The notes beneath the pieces are model-generated. The model saw only the letters and a program-made list of their open reading frames with translations. It made no database searches and had not been told where the DNA came from. Shown here in pieces: positions 33,663-40,838 of a DNA stretch of 64,000 nucleotides (its first letter is position 1; each line of letters begins with the position of its first letter). Made by a program: the position numbers and the translations under genes. Origin of the DNA: Paractinoplanes atraurantiacus (lineage in GTDB: Bacteria > Actinomycetota > Actinomycetes > Mycobacteriales > Micromonosporaceae); NCBI RefSeq assembly GCF_900215205.1, contig NZ_OBDY01000007.1, positions 186,001 to 250,000 of the forward strand, written 5' to 3'.

Positions 33663-35219
33663 TTATCCCTTTTCGTAGATCGTCTCGCCGTGCAGAACAG
33701 TGCGCCGGCACACCGGCTCACCCCCACCGGTCAAAACCGGCAGTCCTTCCCGTACGCCGTCCGGGGTGTCCCAGACCGCGAACGTGGCCGACGCGCCCGG
33801 CGCCAGCACACCCACCCCGTCGACACCGGCCGCCCGCCAGCCGCCGCGCGACGACGCCGCGAACGCCGCCCGCACACTCATCCGGTAGACCGGGTTGTGC
33901 GGGGCCACCGCCGCCCGCACCATCGCCCACGGGTCGAGCGCGGTCACCGGCGAGTCGGAGCCGAAGGCCAGCAGCACCCCGGTCGCGTGCATCGCGCCGA
34001 TCGGGTTCGACGCCATCGCCCGCTCGACGCCGAGGCGCTGCGCGTACATCCGGTCCGGGCCGCCCCACAGCGCGTCGAAGACCGGCTGCACCGAGGCGAT
34101 CACCCCGAACTCCACCATCCGGGCGATCATCGCCTTGTCGATCAGCTCGACGTGCTCGATCCGGTGCCGGCCCTCACGCAGCGCGTCGACGCCGATCTGC
34201 TTGGCCGCGAGGGCGAAACCCTCCAGCACGGTCTCGATGGCGGCGTCACCGATCGCGTGGAAACCGCCCTGCACACCGGCCCGCACACAGTCGAGCAGAT
34301 GCTCGGCGGCCTGCTCGGCGCTCAGGAACGCCTCGCCGTGCCCGTGGTCACCGTCCAGGAAAGGCGCACGGACCGAGGCCGTACGGGATCCGAGCGCCCC
34401 GTCCGCGTACAGGTCACCGGCGGCGCCGGCCGCACCCAGGTCGCGGGCCTTCTCGGCCGCGCCCAGCTCACCCCAGTAGCCGAACACCTCGGGCAGGCCC
34501 TTCGACGACAGGGCGAGCACCGACGCGAAGTCCTCCTCGCTGGAGGTGCCGGGGCCGCCGCACTCGTGCACGGCGGCGATGCCCTTCGACGCCGCCAGCT
34601 CCAGCGCGGCCCGCTGGGCCCGCGAACGCTGGGCGGGCGTCAGGGAACCGAGCGCCACCGCCCGTACGGCGTGATGGGCCTGCTCCCGCACCCAGCCGGA
34701 AGCGTCGAACCCGGGCTCGCCCTCCGCGGCGCCCAGCAGCGAGGCGCTGGCGAGGGCGGAATGCACCGAGGCCTGCGACAGGTAGACCCGGCGGCCGCCG
34801 GCGGCCCGCTCGAGCTCGTCCGCGGTCGGCGGCGTCTGCTCGGCACCCCAGGTCGACTCGTCCCAGCCGTGACCGTGCACGACCGCGTCGGCGGCCCGCG
34901 TCTTCGCGAACGCGGCCACCGCGTCCAGCAGCTCGCCCGCCGACCGGGTCGCGGACAGGTCGAGGCCCTCGGCGGCCAGGCCCGTGTCCGTGGCGTGCAG
35001 ATGCGCGTCCACGAAGGCGGGCGTGACCAGGGCGTTGTCGAGATCCACGGTCTGGTCGGCGCTGGGGGCGTCGTCGTTGTCGCCCAGCCAGGAGATCTTG
35101 CCGTCGCGGACCAGCAGGGCGGTGGCCCTGGGGTCGGCGGGTGAGTAGAGGCGGCCGTTGGTGTAGAGGACCTCAACTCGATTTGGCATGGGTTTTCCGC
35201 CGCGGGAAAGCTCAGTCAT
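33663..35219 (-). CDS. amidohydrolase (YtcJ-like) embedded in the lysine operon
   Basis: A 518-residue metal-dependent hydrolase. It has the N-terminal metal motif FVDAHLHATD, VVHGHGWDESTWG, a GGFHAIGDAAIETVL His region, RHRIEHVELI and GSDSPVTALDPWAMV, so the amidohydrolase metal centre looks intact. It is packed between kdd (5 bases) and kamD (3 bases), which implies a role in the same pathway or handling of a side product such as a cyclised amino-keto acid; this is inference. Start at 35219, or at the ATG at 35189. Confidence 0.8.
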   Translation of the reverse strand: MTELSRGGKPMPNRVEVLYTNGRLYSPADPRATALLVRDGKISWLGDNDDAPSADQTVDLDNALVTPAFVDAHLHATDTGLAAEGLDLSATRSAGELLDAVAAFAKTRAADAVVHGHGWDESTWGAEQTPPTADELERAAGGRRVYLSQASVHSALASASLLGAAEGEPGFDASGWVREQAHHAVRAVALGSLTPAQRSRAQRAALELAASKGIAAVHECGGPGTSSEEDFASVLALSSKGLPEVFGYWGELGAAEKARDLGAAGAAGDLYADGALGSRTASVRAPFLDGDHGHGEAFLSAEQAAEHLLDCVRAGVQGGFHAIGDAAIETVLEGFALAAKQIGVDALREGRHRIEHVELIDKAMIARMVEFGVIASVQPVFDALWGGPDRMYAQRLGVERAMASNPIGAMHATGVLLAFGSDSPVTALDPWAMVRAAVAPHNPVYRMSVRAAFAASSRGGWRAAGVDGVGVLAPGASATFAVWDTPDGVREGLPVLTGGGEPVCRRTVLHGETIYEKG

Positions 35220-35224
35220 GGGCG

Positions 35225-36256
35225 TTAGTGTCCCGCGACGCGGGCCTCGAAGAGAGACCGGACCGCCGGGACGCGGCGCAGCAGGTCGACCGCGAACGCG
35301 GCGTGCCCGGGGACGTAACCGTTGCCGATCAGCATCGTCACGTCCGCGGCCAGGCCTTCCGCGCCCAGGGCGGCCGCCGAGAAGCTCGTCGCCATCGAGA
35401 AGAAGATCACCGTGCCGCCCTCGGCCGTGGCGAGAATCGCACCGTGCTCGCAGCCCGGCACGTCCACGCAGACGACGGTGATCGTCGCTTCGCTTTTCAA
35501 TGCGCTCTTGACTGCTGCCGCCACCTCGACCGGGTTGCGGGCATCGGCGATCACGGCAGCGTCGGCGAGATCCTTCAGGCTCGCCCGCTCTTCTTCGTTG
35601 CGGACAATTCCGACAGTACGGGCTCCCGCGAGCCGGGCCGCGGTCAGCGCCAGGGAGCCGCTCTTGCCGGCGCCGCCGAGGACGGCCACCGTCGGGCTGT
35701 CCGGATATTTACGGACAACGCGGTCGGTCAGCGCGGGGGCACCGCACACGTCGTACACCGCCAGAGCCAGCTCGGACGCGAGATCGTCCGGCAGGACGCC
35801 GACGATGGAACGGCCGAAAAGAATCGCGGTGCCCTCGGCCGGCACCTGCTCGCTGAGGCCGTCCCAGTCCTTCAGGCCGTCGGTGATCACCAGTGGGGTC
35901 AGCGTCAGGGACACCAGCGTCGCGACCCGGTCCCCCGGCTTCACGCCCAGCGGCGACTCCGGCCCCACCGCGTCGACCACACCGATCAGCATGCCGCCCG
36001 AACCGGTCACCGGGTTGTGCATCTTCCCGCGCGTCCCGACGATCTGGAGCACCTCGGCCCGCACCTTCGCGCCGTCACCGCCGTGCTTCTCCGACAACTG
36101 CCGGAAGCTCGCCGCGTCGAGATTGAGCCGCTCGACCCGCACCCGCACCTCGTCCGCGCCGAGCTCCGGACGGGCGTCCAGGCGCCACGCCGCCTGCGGC
36201 AGCACCCCCTCGGGCGCCACCACCCGATCGAGTCCCACAGACCCCATCACACCCAC
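35225..36256 (-). CDS. kdd: L-erythro-3,5-diaminohexanoate dehydrogenase
   Basis: A 343-residue MDR-like dehydrogenase. The Rossmann domain starts at TVAVLGGAGKSGSLALTAARLAG (Gly-rich loop, residues about 187-200), and the N-terminal domain has EVLQIVGTRGKMHNPVTGSGG and GDRVATLVSLTLTPL. This matches Kdd, which oxidises 3,5-diaminohexanoate to 5-amino-3-oxohexanoate with NAD. GTG start at 36256, or the ATG at 36247. First gene of the minus-strand operon, divergent from kamA. Confidence 0.88.
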   Translation of the reverse strand: MGVMGSVGLDRVVAPEGVLPQAAWRLDARPELGADEVRVRVERLNLDAASFRQLSEKHGGDGAKVRAEVLQIVGTRGKMHNPVTGSGGMLIGVVDAVGPESPLGVKPGDRVATLVSLTLTPLVITDGLKDWDGLSEQVPAEGTAILFGRSIVGVLPDDLASELALAVYDVCGAPALTDRVVRKYPDSPTVAVLGGAGKSGSLALTAARLAGARTVGIVRNEEERASLKDLADAAVIADARNPVEVAAAVKSALKSEATITVVCVDVPGCEHGAILATAEGGTVIFFSMATSFSAAALGAEGLAADVTMLIGNGYVPGHAAFAVDLLRRVPAVRSLFEARVAGH

Positions 36257-36315
36257 CCATCGTAAAAATCAAGGAACCCGGAACGTATCCATACCGTAAA
36301 TCCTCCGGCCAGACC

Positions 36316-36345
36316 TTCACTAGACCGAAAATCATCTTGTACGTT
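36316..36345 (+). promoter_or_regulatory. candidate kamA promoter
   Basis: TTCACT (36316-36321), an 18-base spacer and TACGTT (36340-36345) form a plausible sigma-70 type promoter. The start would be near 36352, leaving about 26 bases with AGGAGG (36367-36372) before the GTG. The 121-base gap is shared with divergent kdd, so one regulator could control both arms. Confidence 0.5.
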
Positions 36346-36377
36346 GAAGCGGTCAAACGATCGATCAGGAGGCACCG

Positions 36378-37730
36378 GTGGACGTCCAGCCCTATCTCTA
36401 TGAGCGCCGCCCCCTGATCGAGCCGGACTGGACCCGGTTCCCCGGCTGGCGCGACGTCACCACCGCCCAGTGGGAGTCCGCCCAATGGCAGCGGGTCAAC
36501 TGCGTCAAAAACATCAAGCAGCTGCGCGCCGTCATGGGCGACCTGCTCGACGAGCGCTTCTACACCGACCTCGAAACCGACCAGCAGCGCCTGGCCACCA
36601 TGTCCATGCTGGTGCCACCCCAGATGCTCAACACCATGGTGCCCACCGGCGAGGTCACCACGGACGCGTTCTACGCCGACCCGATCCGCCGCTACATGAT
36701 CCCCGTCGCCACCGACCGCCACCTCGACTGGCCGTCACACCCGCACGCCACCCGCGACTCCCTGCACGAGCACGACATGTGGGTCGCCGAGGGCCTCACC
36801 CACCGCTACCCGACCAAGGTCCTGGCCGAGCTCCTCTCGACCTGCCCGCAGTACTGCGGTCACTGCACCCGCATGGACCTCGTCGGCAACAGCACCCCCA
36901 CCGTCGACAAACTGAAACTCACCCTCAAGCCGGTCGACCGCTACCAGGCCCACCTCGACTACCTCAAAGCCCACCCCGGCGTCCGTGACGTGGTCGTCAG
37001 CGGCGGCGACGTCGCCAACGTGCCCTGGAAGCAACTAGAGACGTACCTCATGGGCCTGCTCTCGGTCCCGACGGTCCGCGACATCCGGCTGGCCACCAAG
37101 GCGCTGATGGGCCTGCCCCAGCACTGGCTGCAGGACGACGTCGTCGAGGGCCTGCACCGCGTGGCCATCACCGCCCAGCGCCGCGGCGTCAACCTGGCCG
37201 TGCACACCCACGTCAACCACGTGAACTCGCTGACCCCGCTCGTCGCCCGGGCAGCACACATGCTCCTGGAAGTCGGCGTCCGCGACGTACGCAATCAAGG
37301 TGTTCTCATGCGAGGGGTCAACGCCACCACGGCCGACCTGCTCGACCTCTGCTTCGCCCTGCAAGGCGAGGCCGGCATCCTGCCGTACTACTTCTACATG
37401 TGCGACATGATCCCGCACGCCGAGCACTGGCGCGTGCCCGTCTGGCACGCACAGCAGCTGCAACACGACATGATGGGCTACCTGCCCGGATACGCGACAC
37501 CGCGGATCGTCTGCGACGTCCCGTTCGTCGGCAAGCGCTGGGTGCACATGGTGTCCGAGTACGACCGCGAGCACGGCATCTCGTACTGGACGAAGAACTA
37601 CCGCACGTCCATCGAACAGGACGACGCCGAGGCCCTGTCGAAGCTCTACGCCTACTACGACCCGATCGACACGCTGCCCGAGTCCGGCCAGGACTGGTGG
37701 CGCAAACAGCAGGCCAACGAGACGGCATGA
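36378..37730 (+). CDS. kamA: lysine 2,3-aminomutase
   Basis: A 450-residue radical SAM/PLP enzyme. The cluster motif CxxxCxxC is seen in STCPQYCGHCTRMD (about residues 154-164). DVVVSGGDVANVPWKQLE and VGVRDVRNQGVLMRGVN are the family's SAM and PLP neighbourhoods. It interconverts L-lysine and L-beta-lysine, the first step of the pathway. The GTG start has AGGAGG 5 bases upstream. Monocistronic, followed by a strong terminator. Confidence 0.92.
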   Translation: MDVQPYLYERRPLIEPDWTRFPGWRDVTTAQWESAQWQRVNCVKNIKQLRAVMGDLLDERFYTDLETDQQRLATMSMLVPPQMLNTMVPTGEVTTDAFYADPIRRYMIPVATDRHLDWPSHPHATRDSLHEHDMWVAEGLTHRYPTKVLAELLSTCPQYCGHCTRMDLVGNSTPTVDKLKLTLKPVDRYQAHLDYLKAHPGVRDVVVSGGDVANVPWKQLETYLMGLLSVPTVRDIRLATKALMGLPQHWLQDDVVEGLHRVAITAQRRGVNLAVHTHVNHVNSLTPLVARAAHMLLEVGVRDVRNQGVLMRGVNATTADLLDLCFALQGEAGILPYYFYMCDMIPHAEHWRVPVWHAQQLQHDMMGYLPGYATPRIVCDVPFVGKRWVHMVSEYDREHGISYWTKNYRTSIEQDDAEALSKLYAYYDPIDTLPESGQDWWRKQQANETA

Positions 37731-37734
37731 CGGC

Positions 37735-37766
37735 AACGGCCCCCGGGGATCACCCCGGGGGCCGTT
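37735..37766. terminator. strong hairpin terminator after kamA
   Basis: AACGGCCCCCGGGG and CCCCGGGGGCCGTT form a perfect 14-bp stem with an ATCA loop, 5 bases after the kamA stop and before the convergent csbD gene. It can serve both directions. Confidence 0.85.
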
Positions 37767-37808
37767 CTCCTTCGGAACCCCACAGCAAGCTGCGGTCCCG
37801 CGTCCAGA

Positions 37809-38000
37809 TCACTGGAAGGCGTCGCGAACATCCTTGCCGGCGTCCTTCACGTGCTCGCCCGCCTTCTTCGCGTGCGCCGCCGTCTCCTGCGCCTCACCCT
37901 CGACGACGAGCCGCTCGTTGTCGGTGGCCCGCCCCACGGCCTGCTTGGCCTTGCCGGTCAGCTCCTCGGCCTCGTTCTTGACCTTATCGGTGAAGCTCAT
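37809..38000 (-). CDS. CsbD family stress-response protein
   Basis: A 63-residue hydrophilic protein: MSFTDKVKNEAEELTGKAKQ and a following AVGRATDNERLVVEGEAQE match the CsbD family, small general-stress proteins of unknown mechanism. AGGTTG-like sequence precedes the ATG. Monocistronic. Confidence 0.88.
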   Translation of the reverse strand: MSFTDKVKNEAEELTGKAKQAVGRATDNERLVVEGEAQETAAHAKKAGEHVKDAGKDVRDAFQ

Positions 38001-38119
38001 CGTTCAACCTCCGTGGTAGTGCGGTTCTGACATCAAAGGTGCCCAAGTCCCCCGTTTCCAAAACCCGGCCCTTCTCGCCCCGCCCACTGCCTCCGCGCCC
38101 TCCGCGCGAAATCCAAGTG

Positions 38120-38194
38120 GGGATGTCGTTGATTCCTTTTTGGGTTTGCCGTGACCGAATGACGAGCCGCACCTCGCGTAGGGCATCCTAGGAT
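38120..38194 (+). repeat. two-part dispersed repeat, copy B
   Basis: GTCGTTGATTCCTTTTTG near the left end and ATCCTAGGAT at the right end match copy A at 23705-23780, with 66 bases between block starts against 67 in copy A. The palindrome TCCTAGGA (38186-38193) lies 24 bases before the start of the methyltransferase gene. Confidence 0.7.
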
Positions 38195-38217
38195 ACTGTG
38201 ATAGATAAGATCCCTTT

Positions 38218-38946
38218 GTGACTGATCGCGCCGCACATGCCCAGTCGTTTGGTCCCGTCGCTGACCTCTACGAGCACGGCCGGCCCTCGTACCCCTCAAG
38301 CGCTCTCGACTGGCTTCTGCCGCCCGGCACGCCGCGCGTGGTCGACCTGGGCGCCGGCACGGGCAAACTGACCCGGCAGGTGCGCGAACGCGGGCTGCCG
38401 GTCACCGCGGTCGACCCGTCTGAGGGCATGCTGTCGCAGCTGCGCAAGTCGGTGCCGGGCGTGCCGGCCCTGCTGGGCAGCGCCGAGCGGATCCCGCTGC
38501 CCGACCACTCGGCCGACGTCGTGCTGGTGGCACAGGCCTGGCACTGGGTCGAGCCGGCCCAGGCCGCCCCCGAGATCGCCCGCGTCCTGTCCCCCGGCGG
38601 CCGGCTGGGCCTGCTGTGGAACCTGCGCGACGAGCGCGCCGACTGGGTCCGCCGCCTCGGCGAGATCATCAACAGCCCCGAGAACGACCGCGACACCACG
38701 ATCGGCGCCCCCTTCGGCCCGGCCGAGATCGAACGCTTCGAATGGACCGACCTGATCGGCCCGGAACGCCTCATCGACATGGTGGCGTCCCGCAGCTATG
38801 TGATCCTGCTGGCCCCCGACGAGCGCGCGGCCCTGCTCAGCGAGGTCCGCAAACTGATCGCCACCCACCCCGACCTGGTCGGCCGCACGGAGTTCCGGCT
38901 CCCGTACATCACCGAATGCGCCCGAGCCTGGCTGCCCGCGTCATGA
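38218..38946 (+). CDS. class I SAM-dependent methyltransferase
   Basis: A 242-residue methyltransferase with motif I VVDLGAGTGKLTRQV, VTAVDPSEGML, AQAWHWVEPAQAA and VLSPGGRLGLLWNLRDE. Its sequence parallels the C-terminal domain of the HTH fusion at 5259-6182 along the whole length, including DMVASRSYVI, but it lacks the HTH. A TAAGAT box 6 bases before the GTG indicates a leaderless mRNA. The stop overlaps the NUDIX start as ATGA. Confidence 0.85.
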   Translation: MTDRAAHAQSFGPVADLYEHGRPSYPSSALDWLLPPGTPRVVDLGAGTGKLTRQVRERGLPVTAVDPSEGMLSQLRKSVPGVPALLGSAERIPLPDHSADVVLVAQAWHWVEPAQAAPEIARVLSPGGRLGLLWNLRDERADWVRRLGEIINSPENDRDTTIGAPFGPAEIERFEWTDLIGPERLIDMVASRSYVILLAPDERAALLSEVRKLIATHPDLVGRTEFRLPYITECARAWLPAS

Positions 38947-39419
38947 GACTGCGCCCGGCCGTCCGCGCCCTGCTGCTCAGCGGCGACGACCACATCCTGC
39001 TCTGCCGCCACCTCACCCCCGCCCGCGCCGTGTGGGCCCTGCCCGGCGGCAAGATCGAGCCCGGCGAGACCCACCTCGAGGCGCTGCGCCGCGAGCTGCT
39101 GGAGGAGGTGGGCTACACCCTGGACACCACACCACCACACGTGTGGCACCGCGTGGTCATGGACCCGGCCTACATACGGGGTTACGACGGAGCGATCCAG
39201 GACTATTTCCTCGTACGGACCGAGAAGTTCACACCGCGCGGCACGCTCACCGACGCCCAGCTGGCCGCCGAGAACATCACCGAGCTCCGCTGGTGGACGG
39301 TCCCGGAGATCGCCGCCTACCGCGGCCCCGACGTCTTCGGCCCCGGCGGCCTCATCACACCACTGACCGCCCTACTCACCAACGGCGTGCCGGCCCAGCC
39401 GATCACCCTCGAGGCCTGA
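38943..39419 (+). CDS. NUDIX hydrolase
   Basis: A 158-residue NUDIX protein with a complete box: GGKIEPGETHLEALRRELLE continuing EVGYT. The N-terminus ILLCRHLTPARAVWALPGG is typical. Substrate unknown. It is translationally coupled to the methyltransferase. After it, gene order breaks down into decayed sequence. Confidence 0.85.
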   Translation: MRLRPAVRALLLSGDDHILLCRHLTPARAVWALPGGKIEPGETHLEALRRELLEEVGYTLDTTPPHVWHRVVMDPAYIRGYDGAIQDYFLVRTEKFTPRGTLTDAQLAAENITELRWWTVPEIAAYRGPDVFGPGGLITPLTALLTNGVPAQPITLEA

Positions 39420-40008
39420 CCCGGCCCCAGACCAGCTCTCCTCGCTTCGTCACCGTCATCGGCGTCGCGAACTCCCGTGCCCGGCGCTGCGCCGACTGGC
39501 GGTCCAGTCAGCACCGGGCCGGTCGCGCCATCGCCGCCGAGGCGCGCCGCCACCCCGCTGTGCACGTCGCCGGCGGTCGAGTACGTCCTCGTCGCCGCCT
39601 GATCGTGATCAACCTGCAGGGCGAGCCGGTGATCCGCATGTTGTTCTCGCTGCGGCTGTCGTTCTCCGGCAAGGCGGTGCATAGGATCTTCTCCTCGGCG
39701 GCACTTAATCCGATCTTGGAGGAGCTGACCGGCACTAACCCGACACTCTCCAAGGCGGAGGCGAACGCGCCGCCGCCAGTGAGCACGGCGTCCGACACGC
39801 TCGCCTCGCCGGGTGGCTCGACGTCTACCTGCGTTTGCTCGGCCCCGACCCGCTCCGACGCCGGTAGCTACCTCGTCTACCGGCGCGGGCGGACTTCGCC
39901 GGCTCGGCGACGGCGCACCAAGGGACCTGGTCGGCTGGTTGATTTGTGGCGACGTCGAGGTGTGCGAGCCGTCGTCCTTGCCCGCGGCAGCGAGCGCGGC
40001 ATCAGACT
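39420..40008. other. decayed region without intact genes
   Basis: About 590 bases contain only fragments. Beside the IS21-type remnant, a + strand stretch near 39800-39865 reads like RLAGWLDVYLRLLGPDPLRRR before a stop, but no full domain can be built. Open frames that cross the region change character repeatedly. Confidence 0.5.
39532..39705 (+). pseudogene. IS21-type transposase (IstA) remnant
   Basis: One frame encodes RLIVINLQGEPVIRMLFSLR followed by LSFSGKAVHRIFSSAA. The LSFSGKAVHRxF segment is characteristic of the DDE domain of actinobacterial IS21-family IstA. The catalytic residues and the rest of the gene, istB and terminal repeats are absent. Confidence 0.5.
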
Positions 40009-40536
40009 CTAACCGAACCGCCAGGCGACGATATTCGGGACGTTACCGTAGACGTCGCTGGGGTCGGCGTTGGGACGAGTGGGGTCGCACAAGTTCACGA
40101 TGAGATCGTATTTGGGCAGTCCCCCTGTCGACGTTCCGGTGGGCTGGAGGCACGTGCCGGGGTAGGTCCGCTCGTAGTTGACGAATTTGACCCAGCCGAG
40201 GTCTGCTCGGCCGTACGCGTACCAGGTGGTGCCCGTCTCGCCGCAGGTACCGAGGCCCACTTTCAGCGTCGGCATGACCTTGAGGCAGTCGCCGGTGACC
40301 TTGTGCGTCAGTTGCATCCTGCCCGAGTCCCCGACTCGCCAGACCTGGTAAGCAGAGCCGCACCGGTGGAGGTAGGCGAGTTTTTCCTCGTTGCCGTCGA
40401 GGCACCAGCCGGGGTTTCCCACGTTCTCGTAGCGTGTGTCTCCGGCAGCGGACGCCGGTGCGGCGCCCAGCATGAGACTGGCGACGGCGACGATCATCAC
40501 GACGCCGAGCGCGCCGATGCTTCTCAGGGCTTTCAT
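40009..40536 (-). CDS. secreted lectin-like (beta-trefoil) protein
   Basis: A 175-residue exported protein. The signal peptide is MKALRSIGALGVVMIVAVAS, ending in an APASA cleavage region. The mature part has paired Cys and QVWR-type repeats (WCLDGNEEKLAYLHRCG, YQVWRVGDSGRMQLTHK, CLKVMPTLKVGLGTCG, then TCLQPTG) that resemble ricin-type beta-trefoil carbohydrate-binding modules. It has no catalytic domain. The ATG at 40536 has an AAAGGAC ribosome site; the longer TTG start is unlikely. Confidence 0.65.
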   Translation of the reverse strand: MKALRSIGALGVVMIVAVASLMLGAAPASAAGDTRYENVGNPGWCLDGNEEKLAYLHRCGSAYQVWRVGDSGRMQLTHKVTGDCLKVMPTLKVGLGTCGETGTTWYAYGRADLGWVKFVNYERTYPGTCLQPTGTSTGGLPKYDLIVNLCDPTRPNADPSDVYGNVPNIVAWRFG

Positions 40537-40838
40537 GTCAATTCTGTCCTTTCGCAAACTGGGTCGATGTTGTTCTTCGGGACTCTGTTGCCTGCCACCT
40601 GTTCGGTTCGTGCTGTCCCCTGCCCTCCTTTCGGTGAGGGTGTCGGGGTGTCAGCCACGGGTGGGCCGGCGCCGCCCGTGTCGGATTTCGTGCCGGACCG
40701 CCTGGCTGACCCGGTCCTGTTTAGCGGCTTGAGCGTTGTCAGGCCCCTGACCGGGGTCGTCAGACAAACAACTCTGGACAACGCGGAGACAATTGATGAC
40801 GAGCGATGAACGTCGTGGGGGTGCGGGGAGGTCGGGGG

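Noticed and set aside
32148..35144. 998-codon open frame on the + strand
   Set aside because: It is antisense to kamD and the amidohydrolase, has His/Arg/Gly-rich sequence with no domain, and arises from GC-rich codon bias on the real minus-strand genes.
38120..38194. reading the dispersed repeat as an insertion sequence end
   Set aside because: No transposase lies beside either copy and no terminal inverted repeats were seen; it stays a repeat of unknown type.
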